From contig NZ_WIND01000004.1 in assembly GCF_009697225.1 (NCBI RefSeq), forward strand, positions 1-64,000: a stretch of DNA of 64,000 nucleotides. The letters are read 5' to 3'. The stretch's first letter is position 1. Each line of letters begins with the position of its first letter. A program made the position numbers and the translations under genes. Below the pieces are notes generated by a model, which was given only the letters and a program-made list of their open reading frames with translations, did not search any database and was not told the origin of the DNA. This stretch comes from Halovulum marinum (lineage in GTDB: Bacteria > Pseudomonadota > Alphaproteobacteria > Rhodobacterales > Rhodobacteraceae). Positions 19,383 through 30,385 of the stretch are shown here, one piece after another.

Positions 19383-19640
19383 GTGAAACCGGTAACCCTT
19401 TATACCACCCCGATCTGCGGCTACTGTGCGGCCGCAAAGCACCTGCTGAAGGGCAAGGGCGTGAGCTATACCGAGATCGACGTGATGGCCAGGCCCGAGC
19501 GCCGGGCCGAGATGACCCAGCGTGCCATGGGCGGCCGCACCGTGCCGCAGATCTTCGTCGGCGACATCCACGTCGGCGGGTTCGACGACATCGCGGCGCT
19601 GGACCGGGCCGGCAAGCTCGATCCGCTGCTGGCCGACTGA
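19383..19640 (+). CDS. grxC: glutaredoxin 3
   Basis: 85 residues with the dithiol active site CGYC (Cys12, Cys15), the cis-Pro segment TVPQIF and the glutathione-binding GGFDD. It reduces protein disulfides or mixed disulfides with glutathione. The ribosome site is GGAGG twelve bases upstream of ATG 19383. The stop is followed after four bases by the amidase gene ATG, so the two are probably one transcript. Confidence 0.96.
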   Translation: MKPVTLYTTPICGYCAAAKHLLKGKGVSYTEIDVMARPERRAEMTQRAMGGRTVPQIFVGDIHVGGFDDIAALDRAGKLDPLLAD

Positions 19641-19644
19641 GGCG

Positions 19645-20484
19645 ATGCGGGCCGGGCTGGTACAGCTGACCTCCTCGGACGAGCCGACCGAGAACCTGGC
19701 CGCCGCCACCGCGACAATCCGCCGCGCCGCCGCCGACGGCGCGCGGCTGGTGCTTACCCCCGAGGTGACGAACTGCGTCTCGGCCTCGCGCCGCCGCCAG
19801 AACGAGGTGCTGCGCGCCGAGGCCGAGGATCCGGTGCTGGACGGGCTGCGCGATCTGGCCGCCGAGCTTGGCATCCACCTGCTGATCGGCTCGCTGGCGC
19901 TGAAGACCGAGGGCGCGCGGTTCGCCAACCGCTCGCTGCTGGTCGCGCCCGATGGCGCGATCGCCGCGCGCTACGACAAGATCCACATGTTCGACGTCGA
20001 CCTGGGCGGCGGCGAGGCGTATCGCGAATCCGACGGCTTCCGCCCCGGTGCGCGCGCGGTCACCGCGGCGCTGCCCGGCGGGCCGGTGCTGGGGCTGTCG
20101 ATCTGCTACGATCTGCGCTTCGCGGCGCTGTACCGGACCCTGGCGCAGGCCGGCGCGCAGGTGCTGACGGTGCCCTCCGCCTTCACCCGCCCCACCGGCC
20201 GCGCGCACTGGGAGCCGCTGCTGCGCGCCCGCGCGATCGAGACCGGCTGCTATGTGCTGGCCCCGGCGCAGACCGGCGACCACCCGGCCCGCGCCGGACG
20301 CAGTCGCAGCACCTGGGGGCACTCGATGGCGGTGTCTCCCTGGGGCGAGGTGCTGCTGGACATGGGCGACGCGCCGGGCGCCGCCGTCGTCGATCTGGAT
20401 CTGGACACGGTGGCCGAGGCCCGGCGCCGGATCCCCAGCCTGGCCCACGACCGGCCGTTCCGCCCGCCGGTGTCCGATGACTGA
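19645..20484 (+). CDS. carbon-nitrogen hydrolase (nitrilase superfamily, Nit1/Nit2-like)
   Basis: 279 residues. The catalytic triad is visible: Glu40 (TPEVTN), Lys112 (YDKIHMFD) and Cys154 (SICYDLRF). The pattern and length fit the deaminated glutathione amidase/omega-amidase group. The neighbouring glutaredoxin makes glutathione repair (hydrolysis of deaminated glutathione) a reasonable inference. The gene overlaps the MarR regulator start by eight bases. Confidence 0.9.
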   Translation: MRAGLVQLTSSDEPTENLAAATATIRRAAADGARLVLTPEVTNCVSASRRRQNEVLRAEAEDPVLDGLRDLAAELGIHLLIGSLALKTEGARFANRSLLVAPDGAIAARYDKIHMFDVDLGGGEAYRESDGFRPGARAVTAALPGGPVLGLSICYDLRFAALYRTLAQAGAQVLTVPSAFTRPTGRAHWEPLLRARAIETGCYVLAPAQTGDHPARAGRSRSTWGHSMAVSPWGEVLLDMGDAPGAAVVDLDLDTVAEARRRIPSLAHDRPFRPPVSDD

Positions 20485-20926
20485 CCAGGTGACCACCGAC
20501 CCGCTGGCCATCGGCCTGTTCTCCGAGATCGCCACGGTCGACCAGCTGATGCGCGCGCGGCTGGGCAAGGCGCTGCCGCGCGGCATGGCACTGTCGCATT
20601 TCAGCGTGCTGAACTACCTGGCCGGGATCCACGCCGAGCGCACCCCGGCGCAGCTGGCGCGGGTGTTCCACGTCACCCGCGCGGCGATGACCAACACCCT
20701 GACGCGTCTGGACCGCGCCGGCTATGTCCACATCCGCCCGGACTGGGACGACGCGCGGCAGAAGTTCGTGGCGATCAGCCCGGCGGGGATGCGCGCGCGC
20801 GACCAGGCGGTCAGCGCCATGACGCCGGTGCTGGAGGGCGCGATGCGCGAGCTGGGCGCCGACAACATCCGCGCCGCGCTGCCGGTGCTGCGGCGGCTGC
20901 GCACGCTGCTGTCCACCGACGAGTAG
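20477..20926 (+). CDS. MarR family transcriptional regulator
   Basis: 149 residues with a winged helix-turn-helix: SVLNYLAGIHAERTPAQLA, then HVTRAAMTNTLTRLDRAGYV as recognition helix and the wing RPDWDDARQKFVAISPAG. It probably binds a palindrome as a dimer and responds to small ligands. The ATG overlaps the end of the amidase gene by eight bases, so it is likely co-translated and may regulate the comF-grxC-amidase group. Confidence 0.92.
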   Translation: MTDQVTTDPLAIGLFSEIATVDQLMRARLGKALPRGMALSHFSVLNYLAGIHAERTPAQLARVFHVTRAAMTNTLTRLDRAGYVHIRPDWDDARQKFVAISPAGMRARDQAVSAMTPVLEGAMRELGADNIRAALPVLRRLRTLLSTDE

Positions 20927-20942
20927 ACACCCCGGACGCCGG

Positions 20943-21050
20943 TCAGTCCTCGACCCCGACGGCGCGCCAGAAGGCGGCGTCACGGGCGTCCTGCCACGGA
21001 CCGCGCAGCGCGATCCACAGGCAGAGGGCAAGCACGGCCAGGCTCAGCAT
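20943..21050 (-). CDS. small membrane protein candidate (35 residues)
   Basis: A 35-codon minus-strand ORF: MLSLAVLALCLWIALRG-, then an acidic/aromatic tail ending AVGVED. One transmembrane helix is followed by an amphipathic segment. It lies 40 bases downstream of ubiG on the same strand, where it could be co-transcribed. There is no strong ribosome site, so support is limited to composition and position. Confidence 0.35.
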   Translation of the reverse strand: MLSLAVLALCLWIALRGPWQDARDAAFWRAVGVED

Positions 21051-21090
21051 GTGCGGATGATGGCGCGAAACCGGGCGCGGCGCCAGCGGC

Positions 21091-21867
21091 TCAGTCGACC
21101 GGTTTCACGCTGGTGGTGACGTAGTTCACGCTGAGGTCGCGGTCCGACAGCGACCAGCTCCACGCCAGCGGGCTGAACACGAAGCCCTTGCGGTCGACCG
21201 GCTCCAGCCCGGCCCCGCGCAGCAGGGCGAACAGCTCGTCCGGGGTGATGAACTTGCGCCAGTCGTGGGTGCCCTTCGGCAGCCAGCGCATCACCTGCTC
21301 GGCGCCGACGATCGCCACCATGTAGCTTTTCGGATTGCGGTTCAGGGTCGAGCACACCATCAGCCCGCCGGGCCGCAGCAGGCGGCGGCAGGCGGTCAGG
21401 TACGCCAGCGGGTCGGCGACATGCTCGACCACCTCCATGTTCACGACCACGTCGAACTGCTCGCCGGCGTCGGCCAGCGCCTCGGCGGTGGCGTGGCGGT
21501 AGTCGATGTCCAGCCCGGACTGGCTGGCATGCACCGCCGCCACCGGGATGTTGCCGGCGGCGGCGTCGGCGCCGGTGACGATCGCGCCCAGCCGCGCCAT
21601 CGGCTCGCACAGCAGGCCGCCGCCGCAGCCGATGTCGAGCAGGCGCAGGCCCTCGAACGGGCGCGGCTGGTCCGGGTCGCGGCCGAACTCGGCGGCGACC
21701 TGCGCGATGATGTAGTCCAGCCGGCACGGGTTGAGCATGTGCAGCGGCCGGAACTTGCCCTTCGGGTCCCACCACTCGGCGGCCATCGCCTCGAACTTGG
21801 CGATCTCGCCGGCGTCCACCGTCCCCGTCGCCGGGGCGTCGGACGCGGTCTGGGTCGTTGCACTCAT
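21091..21867 (-). CDS. ubiG: 3-demethylubiquinone/2-polyprenyl-6-hydroxyphenol O-methyltransferase
   Basis: 258 residues. It carries out the O-methylation steps of ubiquinone synthesis. The class I SAM motif [19 protein letters not shown] and the family segment [19 protein letters not shown] (continuing MLNP) are diagnostic. ATG 21867 gives a normal N-terminus; an upstream ATG at 21900 would add eleven residues. It is divergent from pip by 48 bases. Confidence 0.96.
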   Translation of the reverse strand: MSATTQTASDAPATGTVDAGEIAKFEAMAAEWWDPKGKFRPLHMLNPCRLDYIIAQVAAEFGRDPDQPRPFEGLRLLDIGCGGGLLCEPMARLGAIVTGADAAAGNIPVAAVHASQSGLDIDYRHATAEALADAGEQFDVVVNMEVVEHVADPLAYLTACRRLLRPGGLMVCSTLNRNPKSYMVAIVGAEQVMRWLPKGTHDWRKFITPDELFALLRGAGLEPVDRKGFVFSPLAWSWSLSDRDLSVNYVTTSVKPVD

Positions 21868-21915
21868 GTTTCCAACCTGCGATGCTGCGCTCAGCCACAT
21901 TTAGCACGAAGGTCC

Positions 21916-22926
21916 ATGCCGGAAACCCAGTCCCCGAGCGGCGCGGCGCCACGGCGCACCCTGTACCCCCCGCGTGAACCGTTCCGCCAGCAGGTCATGG
22001 ACATGCCGGGCGGCCATCGCGTCTATGTCGAGGAATGCGGCATCCGCAACGGGCAGCCGGTGATCGTGCTGCACGGCGGCCCCGGCGGCGGCTGCTCGCC
22101 GGGCATGCGGCGGTTCTTCGATCCGACCCATTACCGCGCGGTGCTGTTCGACCAGCGCGGCTGCGGTCGCTCGACGCCGCACGCCAGCGTCGAGAACAAC
22201 ACCACCTGGGATCTGGTCGAGGACATCGAGCGCATCCGCAGGGCGCTGGGCATCCGCAAGTGGATCGTGTTCGGCGGCTCGTGGGGGGCGACGCTGGCGC
22301 TGGTCTACGCCCAGACCCACCCCGAGCGGGTCGAGGCGCTGGTGCTGCGCGGCATCTTCACCATGACCCGGAGCGAGCTGGACTGGTTCTACGGCGGCGG
22401 CGCCGGCACGTTCTGGCCCGAGCAGTGGCGCGCGTTCGCGCACATGGTGCCCAAGGCCGAGCGCGGCGACCTGATCGGCGCCTATCACCAGCGCTTGTTC
22501 GGCGACGACGTGGCCGAGCAGACCCGCTTCGCCCGCGCCTGGGCGGGCTGGGAAAGCGCGCTGGCGGTGCTGGCGCCCACCGGCCCGCGGGGCCTGCCCT
22601 CGGGCGCCTACGCCCGCGCCTTCGCCCGGCTCGAGAACCACTATTTCATCAACGACGGCTTTCTGGACGCGGACGGGAAGATCCACCGCGACATGCCGGT
22701 GCTGCAGGACATCCCCGGCTACATCGTGCAGGGCCGCTACGACATGGTATGCCCGCCCGCCACCGCGCAGCGCGTGCACGAGGCCTGGCCGGGCTCGCGG
22801 ATGACGATGGTGCCCGACGCCGGGCACGCGCTGTCCGAGCCCGGCATCTCGGAGGAGCTGGTCGGCACCATGGACCGGCTGCGCGACAGCGCCCGCGCGG
22901 CGCGGCTGCGGCGGCACCTGGGCTGA
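21916..22926 (+). CDS. pip: prolyl aminopeptidase
   Basis: 336 residues of the alpha/beta-hydrolase S33 family. The oxyanion HGGPGGG at about 53-59, the nucleophile in GGSWG (Ser122), and the C-terminal DAGHA (catalytic His) are visible. It releases N-terminal proline from peptides in the cytoplasm. ATG 21916 follows GAAGG at eight bases. The 3' end is followed by an AT-rich gap with a CtrA-like site belonging to the next gene. Confidence 0.95.
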   Translation: MPETQSPSGAAPRRTLYPPREPFRQQVMDMPGGHRVYVEECGIRNGQPVIVLHGGPGGGCSPGMRRFFDPTHYRAVLFDQRGCGRSTPHASVENNTTWDLVEDIERIRRALGIRKWIVFGGSWGATLALVYAQTHPERVEALVLRGIFTMTRSELDWFYGGGAGTFWPEQWRAFAHMVPKAERGDLIGAYHQRLFGDDVAEQTRFARAWAGWESALAVLAPTGPRGLPSGAYARAFARLENHYFINDGFLDADGKIHRDMPVLQDIPGYIVQGRYDMVCPPATAQRVHEAWPGSRMTMVPDAGHALSEPGISEELVGTMDRLRDSARAARLRRHLG

Positions 22927-22948
22927 GGGCGGCGCGCCCGTCCCGTCG

Positions 22949-22974
22949 TTAACCCTTCCTTAATCTTTCCTAAT
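22949..22974. promoter_or_regulatory. CtrA-like double site upstream of the secreted nuclease
   Basis: A perfect TTAA-N7-TTAA at 22949-22963, whose second half-site begins a further TTAA-N7-TAAT (22960-22974). The full site lies 73 bases before the nuclease ATG, ideal for a CtrA-activated promoter. Confidence 0.6.
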
Positions 22975-23036
22975 TTCCGACGTACTCTCCGCCTCCGCCC
23001 GTGGTCTGATGGCCACGGGATCGGAAGGGGCGAGAC

Positions 23037-23690
23037 ATGCGGAAATTTGTCCTGGCCTGCGCGCTGGCGCTGGCCACCGCGCTGCCGGCGGCGGCGCAGC
23101 AGGTGCGGGTGATCGACGGCGACACGTTCGAGATGGACGGCCGCCGGATCCGGCTGCTGAACATCGACGCGCCCGAGATCGGGCAGACCTGCCGCGACGC
23201 CGCCGGGCAGGCGTGGCGCTGCGGCGAGGCCGCCGCGAACGCGCTGCGCGCGCTGGTGGCCCGCGGCCCGGTGCGCTGCGCCGCCGACGACGTGGATCTC
23301 TACGGCCGCGATCTGGCGCACTGCACCGCCGGCGGCGCGGACATCGGCGGCGCGCTGGTGGCGCAGGGTCTGGCGGTGGCCTTCGTGCGCTACAGCGACG
23401 AGTACCTGGACGCCGAGATCGCCGCCTTCAAGTCCGGCAAGGGCATGTGGGCGGGCAGCTTCGTGCGGCCCGAGGTGCATCGCCGCACCGCCTGGTCGAC
23501 AAGCGCCGGCGAGGCGCCGCGCGCCGACTGCCCGATCAAGGGCAACATCAATTCCAAGGGCGAGCGGATCTACCACACGCCCTATTCGCGGCACTACGGC
23601 CGCACCAAGATCGACGAAGCGCGCGGCGAGCGCTGGTTCTGCACCGAGACCGAGGCGCTGGAGGCCGGCTGGCGCGCGCCCTACTGGTGA
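23037..23690 (+). CDS. exported thermonuclease-family nuclease
   Basis: 217 residues with a cleavable signal peptide (ending LPAAAA|QQ). The staphylococcal-nuclease core shows VIDGDTF, RIRLLNIDAPE and LYGRDL, which carry the Asp, Arg and Glu residues of the active site. A C-terminal domain beginning CPIKGNINSKGERIYH and ending in a WFC-type motif is the usual extension of this group in alphaproteobacteria. It probably degrades extracellular or periplasmic DNA or RNA. AAGGGGCGA precedes ATG 23037. A CtrA-like site sits upstream. Confidence 0.9.
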   Translation: MRKFVLACALALATALPAAAQQVRVIDGDTFEMDGRRIRLLNIDAPEIGQTCRDAAGQAWRCGEAAANALRALVARGPVRCAADDVDLYGRDLAHCTAGGADIGGALVAQGLAVAFVRYSDEYLDAEIAAFKSGKGMWAGSFVRPEVHRRTAWSTSAGEAPRADCPIKGNINSKGERIYHTPYSRHYGRTKIDEARGERWFCTETEALEAGWRAPYW

Positions 23691-23694
23691 CGCG

Positions 23695-25746
<2,052 letters not shown>

Positions 25747-26406
25747 TTAGCCCGGCGCGGCGCCCCCTGTCACCGGCGACGCGGCGGCAGGTGCCGCCAC
25801 GGCATTCGCGCCGAGCGTGCGCACCACCAGCTCGCTGAGCACCCGCTGCGCCTGCGCGTCGCTGAGCGCGGCGTCCGAGAACCCGGTCAGCGAGGCGCTG
25901 ACCAGCCGCGGGCCGGCGTCGAAGAACACGCGCCAGAACTCGGGCGCGGCGCCGGGCACCGGCTGCGGACCGGTGTCGCGGATCTTGACGAACAGCGCCT
26001 CGGGCGTGCGGCTGCGGGCGCGGATGCTGACCGCCTCGGGCCGGCCGCTCTTGCCCAGGGTCAGCAGGCCGGGGCCGGTGACGAAGGCCTCGAGGTCGGC
26101 CAGCGTGCCGGGCAGATCGCCGGTGGTCACGCTGACCGTCAGCACGCCGGGCAGGCCGGGGCCGGTCGCGGCGACCTCGCCGATCACGGCGCAGTCGGTG
26201 ATCAGCATGAAGCCCCCGGCGCGGCCGACGTCCAGCGAGGCCGGGTCGACGCACAGACCCTGCGGCGCGACGATGGTGACGGTTTCGCCCAGCACGCGCA
26301 CGTCGGCGCGGTCGGGCGCCGGCAGACTGGTGGCGCAGGCCGCCAGCAGGGCGACCAGCCCCGCCAGCGCGCCGCGCCGCAGCGGATCACAGATCGGCGT
26401 AGACAT
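25747..26406 (-). CDS. putative lipoprotein, unknown function
   Basis: 219 residues. The N-terminus [20 protein letters not shown] followed by LAAC forms a lipoprotein signal with a LAAC lipobox, so it is likely lipidated in the inner or outer membrane. The mature part is Ala/Gly/Leu/Thr-rich with no recognised domain. The start overlaps the end of ilvD by 20 bases, so translation is probably coupled to ilvD and it is unlikely to be independently expressed. Confidence 0.7.
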   Translation of the reverse strand: MSTPICDPLRRGALAGLVALLAACATSLPAPDRADVRVLGETVTIVAPQGLCVDPASLDVGRAGGFMLITDCAVIGEVAATGPGLPGVLTVSVTTGDLPGTLADLEAFVTGPGLLTLGKSGRPEAVSIRARSRTPEALFVKIRDTGPQPVPGAAPEFWRVFFDAGPRLVSASLTGFSDAALSDAQAQRVLSELVVRTLGANAVAAPAAASPVTGGAAPG

Positions 26407-28120
26407 GCGCCTCGTGCGCGCCACCCGGATGGGTGACCGCGCCCTTGTGGGTCGCGCCGACCAGCTGCGCGTACTTCCACAGCGCGCCCGAGGTGTAGAT
26501 CGTCTGGCGCGGGCCCTTCCAGTCGGCCTTGCGCTGCTCCAGCTCGGCATCGCTCAGATCGACGCTGATCGTGCCCTTGACCGCGTCCAGGGTGATCACG
26601 TCGCCGTCCTTCAGCAGCGCGATCGGCCCGCAATGCGCCGCCTCGGGGCCGACGTGGCCGACGCAGAAGCCGCGGGTCGCGCCCGAGAACCGGCCGTCGG
26701 TGATCAGCGCCACCTTCTTGCCCATGCCCTGGCCGGACAGCGCCGCTGTGGTGGCCAGCATCTCGCGCATGCCGGGGCCGCCCGAGGGGCCCTCGTTGCG
26801 GATCACGATGACCTCGCCTTCCTCGTACTCGCGCGCCTGCACGGCGGAAAAGGCGTCTTCCTCGCACTCGAAGACGCGGGCCGGGCCGGTGAACACCATC
26901 TGCTCCTCGGTCATGCCGGCGACCTTCACGATCGCGCCTTCCGGCGCCAGGTTGCCCTTCAGCCCCACGACGCCGCCCCATTTCGAGATCGGCGTCTCGA
27001 CCGGGTAGATCACCCGGCCGTCGGCCTCGCGCTCGACCTTGTCGATCTCCTCGCCGATGGTGTTGCCGGTGACGGTCATGCAGTCCTCGTGGATCAGGCC
27101 CGCCTTGCGCAGCTCCTTCATCACCACCGGCACGCCGCCGGCCTCGTACAGGTCCTTGGCGACGTAGGCGCCGCCGGGCTTGAGATCGACGAAATAGGGG
27201 GTGTCGCGGAAGATGTCGCAGACGTCGTCGAGGAAGAAGTCGATCCCGGCCTCGTGCGCGATAGCGGGCAGGTGCAGGCCGGCGTTGGTCGAGCCGCCGG
27301 TGCAGGCGACGACGCGGGCCGCATTCTCCAGCGCCTTGCGGGTGACGATGTCGCGGGCGCGGATGTTCTTCTCGATCAGGTGCATCACCGCGGCGCCCGA
27401 GGCCTCGGCGTACTGGTCGCGGCTTTCGTAGGGCGCCGGTGCGCCCGAGGAATTGGGCAGCGCCAGGCCGATCGCCTCGGACACGCAGGCCATGGTGTTG
27501 GCGGTGAACTGGCCGCCGCAGGCCCCGGCCGAGGGGCAGGCGACCGCTTCCAGCTTTTCCAGCTCGCAGGTCGACATGTTGCCGGCCTGGTGCTGGCCCA
27601 CGGCCTCGAACACGTCCTGCACGGTGACGTCCCTGCCGTTCAGCCGCCCCGGCAGGATCGAGCCGCCGTAGATGAACACCGACGGCACGTTTAGCCGCAC
27701 CATCGCCATCATCATCCCCGGCAGCGACTTGTCGCAGCCGGCCAGCCCGACGATGGCGTCGTAGGCGTGGCCGCGCATCGTCAGCTCGACCGTGTCGGCG
27801 ATCGCCTCGCGGCTGGCGAGCGACGAGCGCATGCCCTCGTGGCCCATGGCGATGCCGTCGGTGACGGTGATGGTGGTGAACTCGCGCGGGGTGCCGGCCA
27901 TCGACTTGACGCCCAGCTTGACCGCCTGCGCCTGGCGGCTGAGCGCGATGTTGCACGGCGCGGCTTCGTTCCAGCAGGTCGCGACGCCGACGAAGGGCTG
28001 GTGGATCTCGTGCTCGGACAGCCCCATCGCGTAGTAGTAGGACCGGTGCGGCGCGCGGGCCGGACCCTCGGTCACGTGACGGCTGGGCAATTTTGACTTG
28101 TCGTAGCGGCTGGCGTCCAT
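26387..28120 (-). CDS. ilvD: dihydroxy-acid dehydratase
   Basis: 577 residues. Catalyses the third step of valine, isoleucine and leucine synthesis with an Fe-S cluster. Cluster cysteines are seen in [24 protein letters not shown] and [11 protein letters not shown]. It ends before and overlaps the lipoprotein gene. The 5' side faces a 424-base gene-free gap with a strong hairpin at 28214-28243, but no leader peptide rich in branched amino acids is visible. Confidence 0.97.
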   Translation of the reverse strand: MDASRYDKSKLPSRHVTEGPARAPHRSYYYAMGLSEHEIHQPFVGVATCWNEAAPCNIALSRQAQAVKLGVKSMAGTPREFTTITVTDGIAMGHEGMRSSLASREAIADTVELTMRGHAYDAIVGLAGCDKSLPGMMMAMVRLNVPSVFIYGGSILPGRLNGRDVTVQDVFEAVGQHQAGNMSTCELEKLEAVACPSAGACGGQFTANTMACVSEAIGLALPNSSGAPAPYESRDQYAEASGAAVMHLIEKNIRARDIVTRKALENAARVVACTGGSTNAGLHLPAIAHEAGIDFFLDDVCDIFRDTPYFVDLKPGGAYVAKDLYEAGGVPVVMKELRKAGLIHEDCMTVTGNTIGEEIDKVEREADGRVIYPVETPISKWGGVVGLKGNLAPEGAIVKVAGMTEEQMVFTGPARVFECEEDAFSAVQAREYEEGEVIVIRNEGPSGGPGMREMLATTAALSGQGMGKKVALITDGRFSGATRGFCVGHVGPEAAHCGPIALLKDGDVITLDAVKGTISVDLSDAELEQRKADWKGPRQTIYTSGALWKYAQLVGATHKGAVTHPGGAHEAHVYADL

Positions 28121-28544
28121 CGGGCGGCCTCCCTAAGGCGAAATGCGATGCGCGTCAGGATTAGGTGAGCGACAGGGAAAGCACAAGCGGCGGTCAGGCG
28201 CGGCAGGACGGCTGCGGGTCCCCGTTGGGGGTCGGGGACCCGCGCCTGATACCCTGAACCCGCTCGGCGTGAACAGGGCCCAGCTTAGCGCCACAACGAA
28301 AATGCGGTGCACAAGCAATTGCTCGACAGGCCTGCCGCGCGGCTGCCCGCGACGGGGCAACGGCCAGAAGCAAACCCGCAGCCGGCCGGTTTGGGGAGGT
28401 GGCCGGGCGACGGGTCCGACGTGTCTAGCGAAGCGGGCGCACGGGTGAAATACACGCAGGCGGTGCCGCGCGATCGCGTGTCATCCGGGGCTGTGTCGGA
28501 ATTCAAGGCCGGTTGCGGCCCCGCAACGGCGGCTCGGCGCGGGT
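28121..28544. other. gene-free region between ilvD and the luxR-type gene
   Basis: About 424 bases with no convincing gene. It should contain the ilvD promoter (minus strand). The only marked structure is the hairpin at 28214-28243. Confidence 0.55.
28214..28243. repeat. strong hairpin upstream of ilvD
   Basis: Perfect inverted repeat with 11-base arms, GCGGGTCCCCG and CGGGGACCCGC, and an eight-base loop. No T-run follows on either strand, so it is not a classical terminator. It is 94 bases from the ilvD start and could be a 5'-leader structure or a protein-binding site. Confidence 0.6.
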
Positions 28545-29294
28545 TCAGTAGCCGCGGATCAGCCCGCTGCCGATCGCCTTGACCACCGCCGAGATCCGGT
28601 CGGTGGTGCCGAGCTTGTAGAACACGCGCCGCAGGTAGGCATCGACCGTGTGCGGCGAGATCTGCATGATCTCGGCGATCACGTTGTTGCTTTTGCCGCG
28701 CGCGACCCAGCCCAGCAGTTCGCGCTCGCGCGTCGACAGCAGCGGCATCTCGGGCAGGTTCTGGCGCAGCAGCCGGCAGTAGCGCAGGTGCGCCGCCTGG
28801 CAGGCCAGCTGGTGGCGCGACATCTCCGCCCGCCCGATCGAGCGTTCCGGGTCGGACAGCCCCAGCCCGAAATAGCCGTTGCGCCCGCCCGGCCCGAACG
28901 CCGGGATCGCCAGCCCGTCGCCGCCGCGGGATTCGAGCAGTTCGAGGATCCGCAGTTCGGGCTTGGTCATCTCGCGCAGCTTGCGGATGTCGCCCCAGCG
29001 GAACGGCTCCTCGGCGCTGACCGCCTGCGCCGGGATCGGGTCGGTGCGGTACATCTTCTCGGCGATGTAGCGGCGGCTCCAGGCCTCGTCGTAGCCGGAC
29101 GCGGCGACGCGGATCTTGTCCTCGTCCGGCGCCCCCAGCGGCGGCAGGTGCTGGTAGCAGATGCTGGTAAAGCCCTGGCTGCGGAAAAACTCGATCGCCG
29201 CGTACCACAGCGGTTCGGTCCATGTCGCTTTCGCACATGACTCGAGGAACCCGTCCAGCCGACAGCTGGTTCCGACACCGATACTCTGGCTCAC
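28545..29294 (-). CDS. LuxR-family autoinducer-binding regulator (solo)
   Basis: 249 residues with an N-terminal autoinducer-binding domain and a C-terminal LuxR helix-turn-helix (LLSTRERELLGWVARGKSNN then EIMQISPHTVDAYLRRVF). The residues that contact acyl-homoserine lactones in TraR/LuxR are present: Trp72, Tyr76, Asp85, Pro86, Trp100 and Gly127. No luxI-type synthase is in the window. The start is GTG 29294, with no strong ribosome site. It is divergent from the CPBP protease. It likely responds to AHLs made elsewhere in the genome or by neighbours. Confidence 0.88.
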   Translation of the reverse strand: MSQSIGVGTSCRLDGFLESCAKATWTEPLWYAAIEFFRSQGFTSICYQHLPPLGAPDEDKIRVAASGYDEAWSRRYIAEKMYRTDPIPAQAVSAEEPFRWGDIRKLREMTKPELRILELLESRGGDGLAIPAFGPGGRNGYFGLGLSDPERSIGRAEMSRHQLACQAAHLRYCRLLRQNLPEMPLLSTRERELLGWVARGKSNNVIAEIMQISPHTVDAYLRRVFYKLGTTDRISAVVKAIGSGLIRGY

Positions 29295-29401
29295 ATTTCG
29301 TCCAGGCAGTCGAATTTGCTGATCCGGATTATTTTAGCACGGGAGCTTATCGTTTGATATGGCTACCCGCGCCGATTGTACCAGCCAACCCGGAGCAACG
29401 C

Positions 29402-30343
29402 ATGACCACGCCGCTCGACAACTACCGTACCGAGGTGGCGCCGCTGCGCGACCGCGCCCAGATCTGGCGCCTGCTGGTGGGCCTCGGCTTCGCCGCCGGC
29501 GGCCAGGTCGCGGCGACGCTGGTGATCTTCGCCGCCTTCGCCGGCATCGTCGCGCTGGGCGGAGTCCCGTTCGGCCAGGCGCTCGACCAGGCCGGCGCGC
29601 TGCGCTCGCCCGGCTCGCTGATCGCGGTGCTGGCGACCTTCGCCGGCGTCACCGCGGGGCTGTGGCTGGCGATGCGCCTGCTGCACCGGGCGCCGCTGGG
29701 CGCGGTCACCGGCACCGGCGGGCGCCTGGACGGCAACGGCTTCGCCGTCGCCGCGGCGCTGTTCCTGGCGCTGGGCCTGGTGGCGGTCCTGCTGACGCTG
29801 CCGTTCCAGGGGCTGCAGCGGAACCTGGATCTCGGGCGCTGGGTGATCTGGGTCGGGCCGGCGCTGCTGGTGACGTTCATCCAGGTCCACGCCGAGGAAC
29901 TGGTGTTCCGCGGCTACCTGCAGGCGCATCTGGCGTCCCGGTTCCGCAGCCCGGCGGTGTTCATCGGGGTGCCGGCGCTGATCTTCGCATCGGCGCACCT
30001 GCCCAATGCCGCGGCGTTCGGCGCCAATGCCTGGCTGGTGCTGCTGGCGCCGCTGATGATCGGCCTGATGACCGGGCACCTGACCGTCCGCACCGGCAAT
30101 CTGGGCGCGGCGGTGGGACTGCATTTCGCCAACAACACGCTGGGGCTGCTGCTGGTCGCGGTGCCCGGACCGTTCGGGCAACTGGGGCTGTTCCAGCACC
30201 CGTTCGATCCGGCCGACGTGGCCACGGTGCGCCCGTTCATCCTGGGAAACCTCGGCTTCCTGCTGCTGGCCTACGGCGCCTTCCTGGTGCTGGTCCCGCC
30301 GCGCCGCGCCGGATTGCAACACTCCGCCGAGGTGTTTAAGTAA
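29402..30343 (+). CDS. CPBP family intramembrane metalloprotease
   Basis: 313 residues with about eight transmembrane segments. The CPBP/Abi motif EELVFRG and the later FASAHLPN and HFANNT motifs carry the Glu, Arg, His and Asn residues of the active site. CPBP members cleave membrane proteins or act in bacteriocin immunity; the substrate is unknown. GGAG precedes ATG 29402. It is followed by accD after 42 bases. Confidence 0.88.
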   Translation: MTTPLDNYRTEVAPLRDRAQIWRLLVGLGFAAGGQVAATLVIFAAFAGIVALGGVPFGQALDQAGALRSPGSLIAVLATFAGVTAGLWLAMRLLHRAPLGAVTGTGGRLDGNGFAVAAALFLALGLVAVLLTLPFQGLQRNLDLGRWVIWVGPALLVTFIQVHAEELVFRGYLQAHLASRFRSPAVFIGVPALIFASAHLPNAAAFGANAWLVLLAPLMIGLMTGHLTVRTGNLGAAVGLHFANNTLGLLLVAVPGPFGQLGLFQHPFDPADVATVRPFILGNLGFLLLAYGAFLVLVPPRRAGLQHSAEVFK

Positions 30344-30385
30344 CCGCCAGCCCACGGCCCGGAACGACAACGGAGGCAGCCGGGA

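Noticed and set aside
28121-28360. Leader-peptide attenuator for ilvD
   Set aside because: No short reading frame with runs of Ile, Leu or Val codons and no terminator with a T-run before ilvD.
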